DNA from: Muriicola jejuensis
GTDB taxonomy: Bacteria > Bacteroidota > Bacteroidia > Flavobacteriales > Flavobacteriaceae
Length of the DNA stretch: 64,000 bases
Direction of reading: 5' to 3'
Assembly (NCBI RefSeq): GCF_010671595.1
Contig: NZ_JAABOP010000001.1
Location: 620,001 to 684,000, forward strand
Positions within the stretch are counted from its first letter, which is position 1. Every line of letters begins with the position of its first letter. The translations under genes and the position numbers were made by a program. The notes under the pieces are model-generated. The model saw only the letters and a program-made list of their open reading frames with translations. It made no database searches and was not told the origin of the DNA. Shown here piece by piece: positions 17,078-26,516 of this stretch.

Positions 17078-17782
17078 ATGGTGAGTTCCTTTCCTTTTGT
17101 CGCTGCCCTGATGGCCTCCATGCTCCACGTGATCATGGGACCGGACCACCTCGCAGCCGTTACTCCCTTCGCCCTGGAATCGAAGCGCAAAGCCTGGAAG
17201 ATTGGACTTTCCTGGGGTCTTGGGCATCTGGCCGGCATGCTGGGAATAGGAATCCTGTTTGCACTCTTCAAAGAATTGATCCCCGTAGATCTTATTTCGG
17301 CTTACAGTGAACAACTGGTCGGCTTCGTCCTTCTCGGCATAGGGATTTGGGCGCTTTACAGGGTGTTCAGAAAAGAGAAAGGGCATTCCCATCTTCACGT
17401 CCACAGCGAACAGGGTCCGCTGATCCACAAACACCCCCATAATCACAGTCGGGAAAAAAGCCACCACCACAAACACCCAGATAGTGCCAAACAATCGCAT
17501 TGGGCGTCTTTTTCAATCGGGCTTTTGCACGGGCTCGCCGGAATTTCCCATTTCCTGCTATTCCTGCCTGTACTGAGTTTTGAAGACAATACCGACGCCT
17601 CTGCTTATATCCTTGGATTCGGTGCGGGTATTGTGCTGTCGATGACCTTGTACACCTTTGTTTTAGGAAAGGTAGCTTCATTGACCAAAAACGGTCATAA
17701 CGATCTGTTTTTTAAAGGGATCCGTTTTTCCGGAGGTCTTTTTGCCATCGTCATCGGGACCTACTGGATTTTTAACTTCTAA
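17078..17782 (+). CDS. UreH/HupE-like nickel permease with a His-rich loop
   Basis: A 234-residue membrane protein with about six transmembrane helices. The first helix carries the metal-site pattern HVIMGPDHLAA (H-x5-DH) and the second 'GLSWGLGHLAG'. Residues ~114-147 are a loop with many histidines, and 'HGLAGISHFLLF' follows. These match UreH-type nickel transporters of the NiCoT/SafE-like superfamily. Its stop overlaps that of hypE by 4 bp in convergent orientation, and the hydrogenase locus next door needs nickel; uptake is therefore inferred, though efflux cannot be excluded. Confidence 0.82.
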   Translation: MVSSFPFVAALMASMLHVIMGPDHLAAVTPFALESKRKAWKIGLSWGLGHLAGMLGIGILFALFKELIPVDLISAYSEQLVGFVLLGIGIWALYRVFRKEKGHSHLHVHSEQGPLIHKHPHNHSREKSHHHKHPDSAKQSHWASFSIGLLHGLAGISHFLLFLPVLSFEDNTDASAYILGFGAGIVLSMTLYTFVLGKVASLTKNGHNDLFFKGIRFSGGLFAIVIGTYWIFNF

Positions 17783-18795
17783 CAGATACGGGGCAGTTGT
17801 TCTCCCAGAAGCGGGCTCACTACGCGTTTACCGCCTATACTACTGTGCATGACCACCTTTGAGGGATGTTCTGTGGTGAATGAACCCACTGTGACGGCAT
17901 GTTCACCTTTAGGATTTCGCCTCATGAGATCGAGGACCTCAGCTTCTACGGAGGCATCGGCTATGACCACCAGCACCCCTTCGTTGGCCACATAAAGGGG
18001 ATCCAGACCAAGGATCTCACAAGCAGCAGCCACCTGCTTTTCCACGGGCAGGGCTTTTTCGTACAGCACCACTCCTTTCCCAATATCCGTGGCGATCTCG
18101 GACAGGACGCTCGCGAGGCCTCCCCTGGTGGGGTCCCGGAAGAGGTGGATCTTTTCCCCAAAAGCATCCAGCAGCTCCCTGACCAGGAAATGCAAGTAAG
18201 TGGTGTCACTTACAATATCCGATTCGAATTCCAGGCCTTCGCGCTGCGACATGATGGCCATTCCGTGTTGGGCCAAAAAGCCATTCAGGATGATCTTGTC
18301 TCCCTCCTGGATCCTGTTTGCGGATATCCTAGCCCTGGGGTGAACAGTCCCAATCCCTGTGGTATTGATAAAGATCTTGTCACCCTTGCCTTTCTCCACG
18401 ACTTTGGTATCCCCGGTCACAATCTGCACTTCGCAGGTATCGGCCGTCCGTTTCACTGAATCTACGATCTCCCGGAACTGGGGGACAGGCAATCCTTCTT
18501 CCACGATAAAAGAGAGGGAAAGATAAAGCGGGATCGCACCGCACATGGCTACGTCATTTACGGTGCCGTGAACTGCAAGTTCACCTATATTGCCGCCTTT
18601 GAAAAATATGGGAGACACCACAAAGCTGTCTGTGGACATCGCCAGAGGCCCCGCAATGTCCAGGATAGCACCGTCGTGTTTCTTATCGAGAAAAGGATTG
18701 CTAAAGGTCTTGAAGATGATCTCGTCCAGCAATTCACGGGTCATAAGACCTCCACTGCCGTGGCCCAGGTGAATATGAGAATATTTGTTGCTCAT
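17779..18795 (-). CDS. hypE: Hydrogenase maturation factor HypE
   Basis: 338 residues, PurM-like ATPase fold ('HGSGGLMTRELLDEII' at the N-terminus). It ends in the invariant 'PRIC' (335-338); this terminal cysteine accepts the carbamoyl group from HypF and is dehydrated to thiocyanate, giving the CN ligands of the NiFe site. It starts 12 nt after hypD and is the last gene of the minus-strand hydrogenase unit. Confidence 0.97.
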   Translation of the reverse strand: MSNKYSHIHLGHGSGGLMTRELLDEIIFKTFSNPFLDKKHDGAILDIAGPLAMSTDSFVVSPIFFKGGNIGELAVHGTVNDVAMCGAIPLYLSLSFIVEEGLPVPQFREIVDSVKRTADTCEVQIVTGDTKVVEKGKGDKIFINTTGIGTVHPRARISANRIQEGDKIILNGFLAQHGMAIMSQREGLEFESDIVSDTTYLHFLVRELLDAFGEKIHLFRDPTRGGLASVLSEIATDIGKGVVLYEKALPVEKQVAAACEILGLDPLYVANEGVLVVIADASVEAEVLDLMRRNPKGEHAVTVGSFTTEHPSKVVMHSSIGGKRVVSPLLGEQLPRIC

Positions 18796-18807
18796 TGGCT
18801 CAGAGAA

Positions 18808-19902
18808 TCAGGATGAAATAAGGTTATCAGAATAGTGATAATAGGCTGCACAGGCCCCTTCAGACGAGACCATGGGCGCCCCGAGAGGGCTGGCTGGGGT
18901 ACAGGTCTTCCCAAACTCACTGCATTGATGGGGCTTTTTGATCCCTTTCAGGATCTCCCCGGCAATACATTTTGGGTTCTCAGGGGCCTGAATGGAGTGC
19001 ATACCGAACTTCACTTCGGCATCATACGCCTTGTATTCCTCCCTGATGATATATCCACTATTCGGGATGACGCCTATCCCTCTCCATGCCCTGTCACCAA
19101 TCTCAAAGAGGGTATGGATCACTTTTCTCGCCTCGGTATTCCCTTCCCTCCGGACCACCCTGGCGTATTGATTTTCAACCTCGCACCGTCCTTCTTCCAG
19201 TTGTTTTACGGCCATGTATATCCCCTCAACCAGATCCAGTGGTTCAAAACCCGTGATCACAATGGGGATGTTGTACTCTTTTGCAAGAGGAGGATATTCC
19301 TCCGTCCCCATGATAGCACAGACATGGCCCGCTCCCAGAAAGGCATCGATATTACAGAACTCATCATCGAGAATCCCGCGCATGGCAGGAGGAACAAGGA
19401 CGTGAGAGACCAGGATGGAATAGTTGGTCAGGCCCTCTTTCTGAGCGTGTAACACCGACAAGGCATTTGCCGGAGCAGTGGTTTCAAATCCCACAGCGAA
19501 GAAGACCACTTCTTTATCGGGATTTTCCCGCGCGATCTTTACAGCTTCCAAGGGAGAATACAAGATTCGGAGGTCCCCTCCATTGGCCTTGGCCTCCTGC
19601 AAACTCAACCGGCTTCCCGGAACCCGAACCATATCCCCGAAGGAACACAAGATGACGCCCTTTTGCAATAATTCTACCGCCTTGTCTATCAGGTTGAGGG
19701 GGGTCACGCAAACAGGGCATCCGGGGCCGTGTATCATCCGAACGTTTTCCGGCAAAAGTTCCAGTATTCCGTTCCTGACCAGGCTATGGGTTTGTCCTCC
19801 ACAGATCTCCATGATGTTCCAGGGTTTTGTCACTGTCTTTTCTATCAGCTTCAGGTAATCCCTGGTAGGTTTCAAATCCCGGTATTCCTTAAGGTATTTC
19901 AT
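18808..19902 (-). CDS. hypD: Hydrogenase maturation factor HypD
   Basis: 364 residues with the HypD signatures '[15 protein letters not shown]' (~32-46) and '[10 protein letters not shown]' (~80-89), the '[16 protein letters not shown]' core, and the C-terminal cysteine-rich [4Fe-4S] region ('[29 protein letters not shown]'). With HypC it forms the scaffold on which Fe(CN)2CO is built. Its ATG overlaps the hypF stop by 4 nt. Confidence 0.97.
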   Translation of the reverse strand: MKYLKEYRDLKPTRDYLKLIEKTVTKPWNIMEICGGQTHSLVRNGILELLPENVRMIHGPGCPVCVTPLNLIDKAVELLQKGVILCSFGDMVRVPGSRLSLQEAKANGGDLRILYSPLEAVKIARENPDKEVVFFAVGFETTAPANALSVLHAQKEGLTNYSILVSHVLVPPAMRGILDDEFCNIDAFLGAGHVCAIMGTEEYPPLAKEYNIPIVITGFEPLDLVEGIYMAVKQLEEGRCEVENQYARVVRREGNTEARKVIHTLFEIGDRAWRGIGVIPNSGYIIREEYKAYDAEVKFGMHSIQAPENPKCIAGEILKGIKKPHQCSEFGKTCTPASPLGAPMVSSEGACAAYYHYSDNLISS

Positions 19903-22163
19903 GATTCCGGATTAAGATGTACGTAATAGGCTATCTGACCAAAAGCGATGTTCTCATCATTGGGAGACAAAGCCCTATTAAAGTAAAGCTTATAATTGTC
20001 TTTACCAATTTCCCGGACCATGTCTACGAGGGTGGCATTCTGAAAAACTCCCCCACTGCATGCGATATGATTCATATTAAATCGCTCCGCCACCTGAAAG
20101 ATGATTGTAGCCAGGGTAAAGAGAAAGTCACGTACGATCTGATCTTTAGGCACGCCTGCCAGCATATCTTCGTGAATCCTGGTGATCAGGTCAAATGAAG
20201 GGAGTTTTCCGTCTTCCCCTAAGTCCACATAAGGATGGCATTCATTGAGATCATATCCCGTAAGGCAGTTCTCCATCAGGATGGCGGCTTCTCCCTCGTA
20301 CGAATTTCTGTCGCAGATCCCGAGCAGTGACGCCACAGCATCAAAAATGCGGCCCACCGAGGAAGTTTTCAGGGTATTCTTTTGAATGACCTTCCCGTAA
20401 ATCCGCATTTCCTCCGGGGTAAATTTGTCCTCCAATACAGGGGTCATTGCGGTTCCCGAAAGCGAAAAAAGGGAGAGTCGGGGTTCCAGGGCCATTTTAT
20501 CCCCGGCCAGCCAGTCAAAGTATTCGAAATGGGCAAGGCGTTCCATCCTCCCCATCTTATAACCGAAAAATTCACCCCCCCAGATCGCACTGTCTTCGCC
20601 ATAACCTGTGCCGTCCCATACCACGCCCAATACGGGCTCCGGGGATCTAAAGAGCTCATTTTCTCCCAAAACAGAAGCAAAATGGGCTTTGTGATGCTGG
20701 ATCCCACGGGCTTCCCCTTCCCATTCGCGGGCCCGGACCAATGCAAATTGTGTACTGGCATAGGCCGGGTGGAGGTCGTGGAGGACCACCTCGGGGGTGG
20801 TCTCAAAAACCCTTACAAAGAATTCGACCGTATCTGTGAATCGCTGGTAAACGTCCATATGGTCGAGGTTTCCCAAGTACTGGCTCAGATAGAGGAAGTC
20901 GTTGGGAAAGAAGGCAATGGTGCTTTTCAGGTGAGCTCCCATGGCGATGACCTTTTTGGGTGGCACAGGCAAGCTCCCGTAATAATTGGGAGCATAGCCA
21001 CGGGATCTGCGAAAGATGATCTTTTGAGAGGTTTTCTCCGAGTATTTCACTACAGAATCATCCTGTGGATTGGTGACCTCCAGAGTGTGGTGCAGGAAGT
21101 AATCAGCGACCTCCTTCAATGCCACAACCGCTTCTTCCTCAGAACTCAGGATGGGCGACCCGTGAATATTCCCGCTTGTGGCGACGACGGGGAAATGAAT
21201 ATTTCGCATCATCAATGACATGAGTGCTGTATAGGGAATCATCACACCCAATTGCCTAAGTCCAGGGGCCAGTGCTCTTACAGCCAGGTCCCCCTTATAG
21301 CCATCAGCGGGAAGGAGAACGATAGGTCTTTCTGCACTTGTGAGTTCCTTTCGATGATCTTCGTGTAAACTCAGGTCCTTTTCCAAAGCCGAAAGGAAGG
21401 GATAGAGAATGGCGAAGGGTTTGGTGGGTCTTCGCTTTCGCCTTCTAAGTTCCATAACCGTATCCTCGCTCCGGGCATCACAGCAGAGGAGATAACCGCT
21501 GGTATTCTTTACAGCCAGGATCTTTCCCTGGAGGAGAATCTCAGGAACCTTTTGGCAAATAGATTCAGGATCTCTACTGAGCACTTTTCCTGAATGATCC
21601 GTCAGGGCGAGCTGAACCCCACAGTGGCTGCACGAATTGGTCTGAGAGTGAAACCGCCTGTCGAGGGGATCCCCGTATTCCTTCACGCAGTCCTTACACA
21701 TCGGGAATGAAACCATATTGGTATGGTCGCGTTCAAAAGGAAAAGCGTTGGTGATGGCCCATCGGGGACCACAGTAGGTACAGGTAGTAAAGGGATAGTT
21801 AAACCTTCTGTTTGCAGGATCTGAAAGCTCTTTCTCACAATCTTCACACAGGGCAAAATCGGGTGTTAACTGCAGGTTGAGCCTGGCATTCTTCTCAGAT
21901 GGGACGATGGAAAAATCGTTGAATTCCCGTTCTTCCATTTGTTGGACGGAGTGCGACTTTACTCTGGCGACCCTGGGAGGGGTTGTGACCAGTTGTTTGC
22001 AGAATTGCTGGAGATCGTTGTCAGTGGCAGAGGCATAGATAATAACCCCCTCCTCATTGTTGGATACCGTCCCTTTGATCCCCAGACGAGCGGCCTCAGA
22101 ATATACAAAGGGCCGGAACCCGACCCCTTGTACCTGTCCTTTGATCACGATCCTGTAGGTCAT
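19899..22163 (-). CDS. hypF: Carbamoyltransferase HypF
   Basis: 754 residues with the full HypF order: acylphosphatase domain (1-90, '[13 protein letters not shown]'), two zinc-finger segments (~105-190, 'CEDCEKEL', 'CTYCGPRW', '[19 protein letters not shown]', 'CSHCG'), YrdC-like domain (~200-380) and a Kae1-like domain with '[12 protein letters not shown]'-type metal histidines ('IQHHKAHF'). It makes carbamoyl-adenylate and transfers the carbamoyl group to HypE. Overlaps the protease gene by 4 nt (ATGA). Confidence 0.97.
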   Translation of the reverse strand: MTYRIVIKGQVQGVGFRPFVYSEAARLGIKGTVSNNEEGVIIYASATDNDLQQFCKQLVTTPPRVARVKSHSVQQMEEREFNDFSIVPSEKNARLNLQLTPDFALCEDCEKELSDPANRRFNYPFTTCTYCGPRWAITNAFPFERDHTNMVSFPMCKDCVKEYGDPLDRRFHSQTNSCSHCGVQLALTDHSGKVLSRDPESICQKVPEILLQGKILAVKNTSGYLLCCDARSEDTVMELRRRKRRPTKPFAILYPFLSALEKDLSLHEDHRKELTSAERPIVLLPADGYKGDLAVRALAPGLRQLGVMIPYTALMSLMMRNIHFPVVATSGNIHGSPILSSEEEAVVALKEVADYFLHHTLEVTNPQDDSVVKYSEKTSQKIIFRRSRGYAPNYYGSLPVPPKKVIAMGAHLKSTIAFFPNDFLYLSQYLGNLDHMDVYQRFTDTVEFFVRVFETTPEVVLHDLHPAYASTQFALVRAREWEGEARGIQHHKAHFASVLGENELFRSPEPVLGVVWDGTGYGEDSAIWGGEFFGYKMGRMERLAHFEYFDWLAGDKMALEPRLSLFSLSGTAMTPVLEDKFTPEEMRIYGKVIQKNTLKTSSVGRIFDAVASLLGICDRNSYEGEAAILMENCLTGYDLNECHPYVDLGEDGKLPSFDLITRIHEDMLAGVPKDQIVRDFLFTLATIIFQVAERFNMNHIACSGGVFQNATLVDMVREIGKDNYKLYFNRALSPNDENIAFGQIAYYVHLNPES

Positions 22164-22708
22164 GTTTCCGGTGTGATTTCATTTCTGATAGAACTGACCA
22201 GTTCCAAAATCCGATCTATTGCTTTGGGGATAGCTGCCTCCACTTCCGGAGAAAGGTCGACCGTCATGGGAGTGACCCCGGAAACGGAGATCGTTATAAG
22301 GAACAACTCCGGTTGTGAATCCATCAGGTAGACCGCTTCGATCATATCCTTCAAACCCACGTCATGTACGCTGAGGGCCGAAGGAAAATCGGCTGCAAAC
22401 TTAGGTCTCAGAAGTGAAACGGAACCTGCGGGCTTACCATCCATGGTAGCGTCCACAAAAATGATTTTTCCGTATGCCTCAAAACAACTCAGTAGCAGGA
22501 ATCCTCCCGTTCCTCCGTCCAGGATATCCACTTCGGCAGGCAGCTCCATGGAGGCCATCTCCTGGATAAGGTGCACCCCCACTCCCTCGTCCCCCATGAG
22601 GTAATTCCCAACTCCCAATACGAGTAAGCTCGAGGATTTGTCTTTCTCAAAGAAAAAGGCATCACTGCTGACGGCAGTAGGGGTTTCGATCTTTCTGGAT
22701 ATGCCCAT
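22160..22708 (-). CDS. [NiFe]-hydrogenase maturation protease
   Basis: About 182 residues from the ATG at 22708; a longer frame starts with TTG at 22753 inside the cytochrome gene and adds a poorly conserved tail. Core HyaD/HupD features: 'LGVGNYLMGDEGVGVHL' with Glu of GDEG, Asp in 'VDATMDG' and His in 'SVHDVG', the nickel-sensing triad. It should cleave the C-terminal tail of the large subunit after nickel insertion. Position after the cytochrome gene matches hyaABCD-type operons. Confidence 0.93.
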   Translation of the reverse strand: MGISRKIETPTAVSSDAFFFEKDKSSSLLVLGVGNYLMGDEGVGVHLIQEMASMELPAEVDILDGGTGGFLLLSCFEAYGKIIFVDATMDGKPAGSVSLLRPKFAADFPSALSVHDVGLKDMIEAVYLMDSQPELFLITISVSGVTPMTVDLSPEVEAAIPKAIDRILELVSSIRNEITPET

Positions 22709-22724
22709 AGACTGCTCTGTTACT

Positions 22725-23483
22725 TTAATGGGTGGTTTCGGGTTCCGGCTCAATAACCGGAGGTTTTACATTCGTTCTGTTAGGCACCTTCTTCGACATA
22801 CGTTCCTTGGAGACGAATTTATACCCACCAAACATGGAGGAAACTTCTCCCCTGCCCTCCAGCCAGTCGTGATAAAATACGAGGTAGACATGGATCAATG
22901 TGAACAGGATGAACAGCCAGGTAGCGGCATGGTGGATGGTCCTCACGATAAAATCGCCTCCCATAAAGGGCACTACCCAGGCAAACAGGTCGGCCAGCCA
23001 CCATCCAGACATTGAGGAATACAATCCAAAACCAGTGAACACCTGGACCAGGGCTATGACGAACAGGGCCAGATAAGACAGGGCCGCCATGGTATTATGC
23101 CCCACACTGATATTCTGGATATCGGGGTTCTTTTCATTTTGCAATAAAATATCCACCCTCAGGACATGCCAGAGGTTGCGCCACATCTTTTTGTCCCTTG
23201 GGAAATACGCCTTCCAGCTGGCAAATCGGTTGCCCACAAAGGCCCAGTATACCCTCAGGATCATATTGAAGAAAAAGATATAGGCAGCGGCAAAATGGAT
23301 AAACCTTACCGTGCCGAACCAATAGCTTTCACTGGCCTCTGCACTAGACATGAGGGCAGGCGGATCTGCGATAATAAATCCAGTGATGGCCAGGGTAGTG
23401 AGGCAAAGCACGTTCACCCAGTGAAATATTCGTACCGGAAGTTCCCAAACATACACGCGTTTATAGGTTCTTGTTCTCATCAC
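22725..23483 (-). CDS. Ni/Fe-hydrogenase b-type cytochrome subunit
   Basis: A 252-residue di-heme cytochrome b with four transmembrane helices: 'VYVWELPVRIFHWVNVLCL' (helix 1, heme His), 'VRFIHFAAAYIFFFNMILRVYW', 'ALSYLALFVIALVQVFTGFGLY' and 'TIHHAATWLFILFTLIHVYLVFYHD'. It takes electrons from the small subunit and passes them to quinone, linking H2 oxidation to respiration. The C-terminal ~35 residues are a proline-rich extension past the usual end. 8 nt downstream of the large-subunit gene. Confidence 0.95.
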   Translation of the reverse strand: MMRTRTYKRVYVWELPVRIFHWVNVLCLTTLAITGFIIADPPALMSSAEASESYWFGTVRFIHFAAAYIFFFNMILRVYWAFVGNRFASWKAYFPRDKKMWRNLWHVLRVDILLQNEKNPDIQNISVGHNTMAALSYLALFVIALVQVFTGFGLYSSMSGWWLADLFAWVVPFMGGDFIVRTIHHAATWLFILFTLIHVYLVFYHDWLEGRGEVSSMFGGYKFVSKERMSKKVPNRTNVKPPVIEPEPETTH

Positions 23484-23491
23484 ATCAGGAT

Positions 23492-25225
23492 TTAGATATC
23501 ACAACTCGAGATGTTCTGAACCTTTGAGATATGGTTCCCGTGCTCGTCGTACAGATGCACGGCACAAGCCAGACATGGGTCGAAGGAGTGTATGGTCCGG
23601 ATGATCTCCAACGGCAATTCAGGATCTGCCACAGGGGTGTCCAGCAGGGTCGATTCATAAGCCGAGCGTTGTCCTTTAGGGTCCCTGGGAGATGCATTCC
23701 ACGTAGAGGGCACCACCAATTGGTAATTTTCCGTCTTTCCTTCCTTGATCCTTATCCAGTGGGCCAGTGATCCCCTGGGCGCTTCTGAAAAACCAACACC
23801 CTTGGATTCGGTTGCCCACTTTTCGGGTTCCCATTTGTCCATATTGGCCATACGGGTATCCCCGTTCTTGATATTCTGCAAGAGGGTGTTGTAGAACTCC
23901 ATGGTCCAGTTGGCGACCAGCTGGGTCTCTATTCCCCGGGCAGCGGTCCTGCCCAAAGTGGAGAATAGCGCATCCACAGGCACATCGAGGTGAGCCAATG
24001 CACCGTTTACGGCTTCCTGCACTTCCTTGTTTCCCCGGGCGTAGTTCACCAGGAGACGGGCCAGCGGACCAACCTCCATAGGTTTGCCCCTCCATCTGGG
24101 TGTCTTGATGAAACTGTATTTCTGCTCAACATCCAAATATTCATATGGGGGTTTAGGCCCGGAATACTTGATGTTTGTTTCACCATCCCAGGGGTGTTTC
24201 CCTTTATCTGCCCCTTCGGCATAGTTCTCATACCAGGAGTTGTTGACAAATTCCGCTATATCCTCATTGCGGTGATCCACATCATAGACCTGGGAGAGAT
24301 CCCTGTCCAGAATAATCCCCTGCTGGAACTTAAAGCTGGAAATGTCATTGTATCCATTGGTTGGGAAGTCGCCGTAACACATATAGTTTCCAAAGCCTTT
24401 GCCGATAGCCCCCCAGTCCTTGTAGAAGGAAGCAATAGCCAGAAGATCCGGGATGTAGACCTGCTCGATGAATCGTTTCCCTTCTTCCAGAAGTCGGCCT
24501 ACATAGGCCAGTCGCTCTGCGTTGAGTCCGCCCGGACTCTCCGTATTGATTGCACAGGCCATACCACCTACCAGGTAGTTGGGGTGGGGGTTCTTACCTC
24601 CGAAGATGGTATGAACCTTCACGATCTCCTTCTGCCATTCCAGTGCCTCCAGGTAGTGTGCCACTGCCAGGAGGTTTACTTCGGGTGGGAGTTTCATTTG
24701 GGGATGTCCCCAATATCCATTGGCAAAGATGCCCAGTTGTCCGCTTTCCACGAACTTGGTGATGCGTTTCTTCACATCGGAGAAATACCCGGGAGAACTC
24801 TTGGGCCAATTAGAAATACTCTGCGCGATCTCGGAGGTCTTTACCGGATCGGCATTGAGGGCGTTCACCACATCTACCCAGTCCAGTGCGTGGAGATGGT
24901 AAAAGTGTACGGAATGGTCATGCATATACAAAGCCCCTTCCATAATGTTCCTGACGAGTTCCGCATTGGGTGGGATCTGGATACCCAGGGAATCTTCAAC
25001 CGCCCGGACGGAGGCCAGGGCGTGTACGGTAGTACATACTCCGCAGGCCCTTTGAACGAATGCCCAGACATCCCGGGGATCCCTGCCTTTTACGATGTTC
25101 TCAAGGCCTCGTACCATAGGGCTGGAGCTGTAGGCCTCGGTGATCTTCCCGTCCTTTACCTCTACTTCTATTCGCAAGTGACCTTCAATCCTAGTGATGG
25201 GGTCGACTACAATTCGATTAGCCAT
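23492..25225 (-). CDS. [NiFe]-hydrogenase large (catalytic) subunit
   Basis: 577 residues. L1 motif at 58-68: 'QRACGVCTTVH' with nickel ligands C61 and C64. L2 motif near the end: 'DPCLACAVH' with C551 and C554. His557 is the expected cleavage site and leaves a 20-residue tail for the maturation protease. Length and motifs fit group 1 membrane-bound uptake hydrogenases, exported by the Tat signal of the small subunit. Ten nt downstream of the small-subunit gene. Confidence 0.97.
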   Translation of the reverse strand: MANRIVVDPITRIEGHLRIEVEVKDGKITEAYSSSPMVRGLENIVKGRDPRDVWAFVQRACGVCTTVHALASVRAVEDSLGIQIPPNAELVRNIMEGALYMHDHSVHFYHLHALDWVDVVNALNADPVKTSEIAQSISNWPKSSPGYFSDVKKRITKFVESGQLGIFANGYWGHPQMKLPPEVNLLAVAHYLEALEWQKEIVKVHTIFGGKNPHPNYLVGGMACAINTESPGGLNAERLAYVGRLLEEGKRFIEQVYIPDLLAIASFYKDWGAIGKGFGNYMCYGDFPTNGYNDISSFKFQQGIILDRDLSQVYDVDHRNEDIAEFVNNSWYENYAEGADKGKHPWDGETNIKYSGPKPPYEYLDVEQKYSFIKTPRWRGKPMEVGPLARLLVNYARGNKEVQEAVNGALAHLDVPVDALFSTLGRTAARGIETQLVANWTMEFYNTLLQNIKNGDTRMANMDKWEPEKWATESKGVGFSEAPRGSLAHWIRIKEGKTENYQLVVPSTWNASPRDPKGQRSAYESTLLDTPVADPELPLEIIRTIHSFDPCLACAVHLYDEHGNHISKVQNISSCDI

Positions 25226-25235
25226 GATCTTATTT

Positions 25236-26360
25236 TTATCTTTCTAAATTCTTTTCATTTGATTTACCACTGGAGATCTCGCTCTTGAGTTCTTTCCTCT
25301 TGGAGATATTGGCAGCGATCGCATGGGCCGCCAGACCTCCTGCCACGACTCCGGCTGCGACCTTACCGATAGTATCCGCAGAGCTCTCGATACCAAACCC
25401 TGCCAGTCCTGTAAGCCGTTCGTAGAATGGACCATTGTCCCAAAAATCCTCTTCACTGCAGCCTATACAGCCATGACCACTCTGAATGGGGAAGCTCACC
25501 CCGTTATTCCAGCGGATCGTACCACAGGAATTGTAGGTCATCGGTCCGCGGCAACCCACTTTGTAAAGGCAGTAACCATCTTTTGCATTCTGGTCATCAA
25601 AGGTCTCTGCAAAGAGTCCGGCGTCGTAATAAGGCCTTCTGTAACAGCTGTCGTGAACCCTCTTGGAATAAAAAGCCTTGGGTCTGCCGAGTCCATCGAG
25701 TTCGGGCAATCTTCCAAAGGTCACCACATGCACGATGATCCCGGCCATGACCTCCCCAATGGGTGGGCATCCGGGAACGCGGATGATGGGCTTGTTCTTG
25801 ATGATCTTGTGGATGGGTGTGGCTTCAGTTGGGTTGGGATATGCAGCCTGGACACATCCGTTACATGCGCAACTTCCCCATGCGATGATCGCCTTGGCTC
25901 CCTCTGCTGCTTCCAGGAATTGCTCCTTAGCCGTTTTGCCGGCAATACAACAGTAGTTACCATCGTCGCCCATAGGTACAGAGCCTTCCACACAAAGAAT
26001 GTATTCTCCCCTGTATTTCTCCATGGTAGCTAATTTTGCCGCCTCGGCCTGGTGTCCCGAAGCCGCCATAAGGGTAAGGGTATAATCCAGGGAAATCTTG
26101 TCTAGAACGATATCGGCCACGATGGGGTGGTCCGATCTGATAAAGGACTCACTGCAACAGGTGCATTCCTGATAGTGTTCCCAGATCACAGGTAATCTGT
26201 AGCTCGTCTCAAGCGATTTGGCAACCTGTGCGATCATGGAGGATTCCAGTCCCATATACGCAGTGATATAGGTGGCAAACTTCATGAAGTCCCTTCTGGA
26301 GTATCCCTGCTTGATGATACTCTCATAATAGGTCTGTTTAGTTTCCGTTTTCGTGGCCAT
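25236..26360 (-). CDS. [NiFe]-hydrogenase small subunit, six-cysteine proximal cluster (oxygen-tolerant type)
   Basis: 374 residues with Tat motif 'SRRDFMK' (21-27). Proximal cluster cysteines: C66, C68, C69 ('ECTCCSES'), C164 and C169 ('GSCACNGC'), C198 ('VPGCPP'). Subtracting 49 gives 17, 19, 20, 115, 120 and 149, the six ligands of the [4Fe-3S] cluster in oxygen-tolerant hydrogenases. Distal and medial cluster motifs follow ('HDSCYRRPYY', 'GYCLYKVGCRG', 'GHGCIGC'). A C-terminal helix (~337-357, 'AAGVVAGGLAAHAIAA') anchors it to the membrane. First gene of the minus-strand operon. Confidence 0.97.
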   Translation of the reverse strand: MATKTETKQTYYESIIKQGYSRRDFMKFATYITAYMGLESSMIAQVAKSLETSYRLPVIWEHYQECTCCSESFIRSDHPIVADIVLDKISLDYTLTLMAASGHQAEAAKLATMEKYRGEYILCVEGSVPMGDDGNYCCIAGKTAKEQFLEAAEGAKAIIAWGSCACNGCVQAAYPNPTEATPIHKIIKNKPIIRVPGCPPIGEVMAGIIVHVVTFGRLPELDGLGRPKAFYSKRVHDSCYRRPYYDAGLFAETFDDQNAKDGYCLYKVGCRGPMTYNSCGTIRWNNGVSFPIQSGHGCIGCSEEDFWDNGPFYERLTGLAGFGIESSADTIGKVAAGVVAGGLAAHAIAANISKRKELKSEISSGKSNEKNLER

Positions 26361-26412
26361 GATGTGATGGAATTATTTTAAATCTGATTCATTGGGATAG
26401 GTACAATTTGAC

Positions 26413-26420
26413 TAAATGTA
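26413..26420 (-). promoter_or_regulatory. Candidate -7 box (TACATTTA) of the hydrogenase structural operon
   Basis: Seven of eight positions match TAnnTTTG on the minus strand. A start site near 26408 would leave a leader of roughly 47 nt and place the FNR-like palindrome at about -41 to -42. The match is by eye only. Confidence 0.4.
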
Positions 26421-26440
26421 TCTACTCTAACTCATTCATA

Positions 26441-26458
26441 ATATGATTTTTATCATAT
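26441..26458. promoter_or_regulatory. FNR/Crp-type palindrome upstream of the hydrogenase operon
   Basis: ATATGAT-TTTT-ATCATAT: a perfect 7-bp inverted repeat with a 4-bp spacer. Its core TGAT-N4-ATCA equals the half-site geometry of FNR boxes (TTGAT-N4-ATCAA). Position relative to the predicted -7 box suggests class II activation of the structural genes. Confidence 0.5.
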
Positions 26459-26516
26459 CCCGGAGATTTTCAATTTGCTACTATTGTATCTTACTATGTT
26501 TTCAATTTGACGGGAT

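Larger units (their letters stand above)
26361..26516. promoter_or_regulatory. Divergent promoter region of the hydrogenase locus
   Basis: The 156 bp between hydrogenase small subunit and hypA must hold both promoters. It contains an FNR-type palindrome (26441-26458) and, on the minus strand, a near-consensus -7 box TACATTTA (26420-26413). On the plus strand TTTG (26474-26477) and TATGTTTT (26495-26502) are a weak pair with an unusually short leader to hypA. Confidence 0.5.

Noticed and set aside
16931-17500. Long minus-strand frame opposite the nickel permease
   Set aside because: It is antisense to a clear transporter gene and shows no domain; shadow of the coding strand.
20382-21218. 278-codon plus-strand frame opposite hypF
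   Set aside because: Shadow frame of a well-supported gene.
23990-25288. 432-codon plus-strand frame opposite the hydrogenase large subunit
   Set aside because: Antisense to a conserved gene; length comes from codon bias in the real gene.
26471-26502. TTTG/TATGTTTT promoter for hypA
   Set aside because: Would leave a leader of only about 8 nt; kept as a weak remark only.
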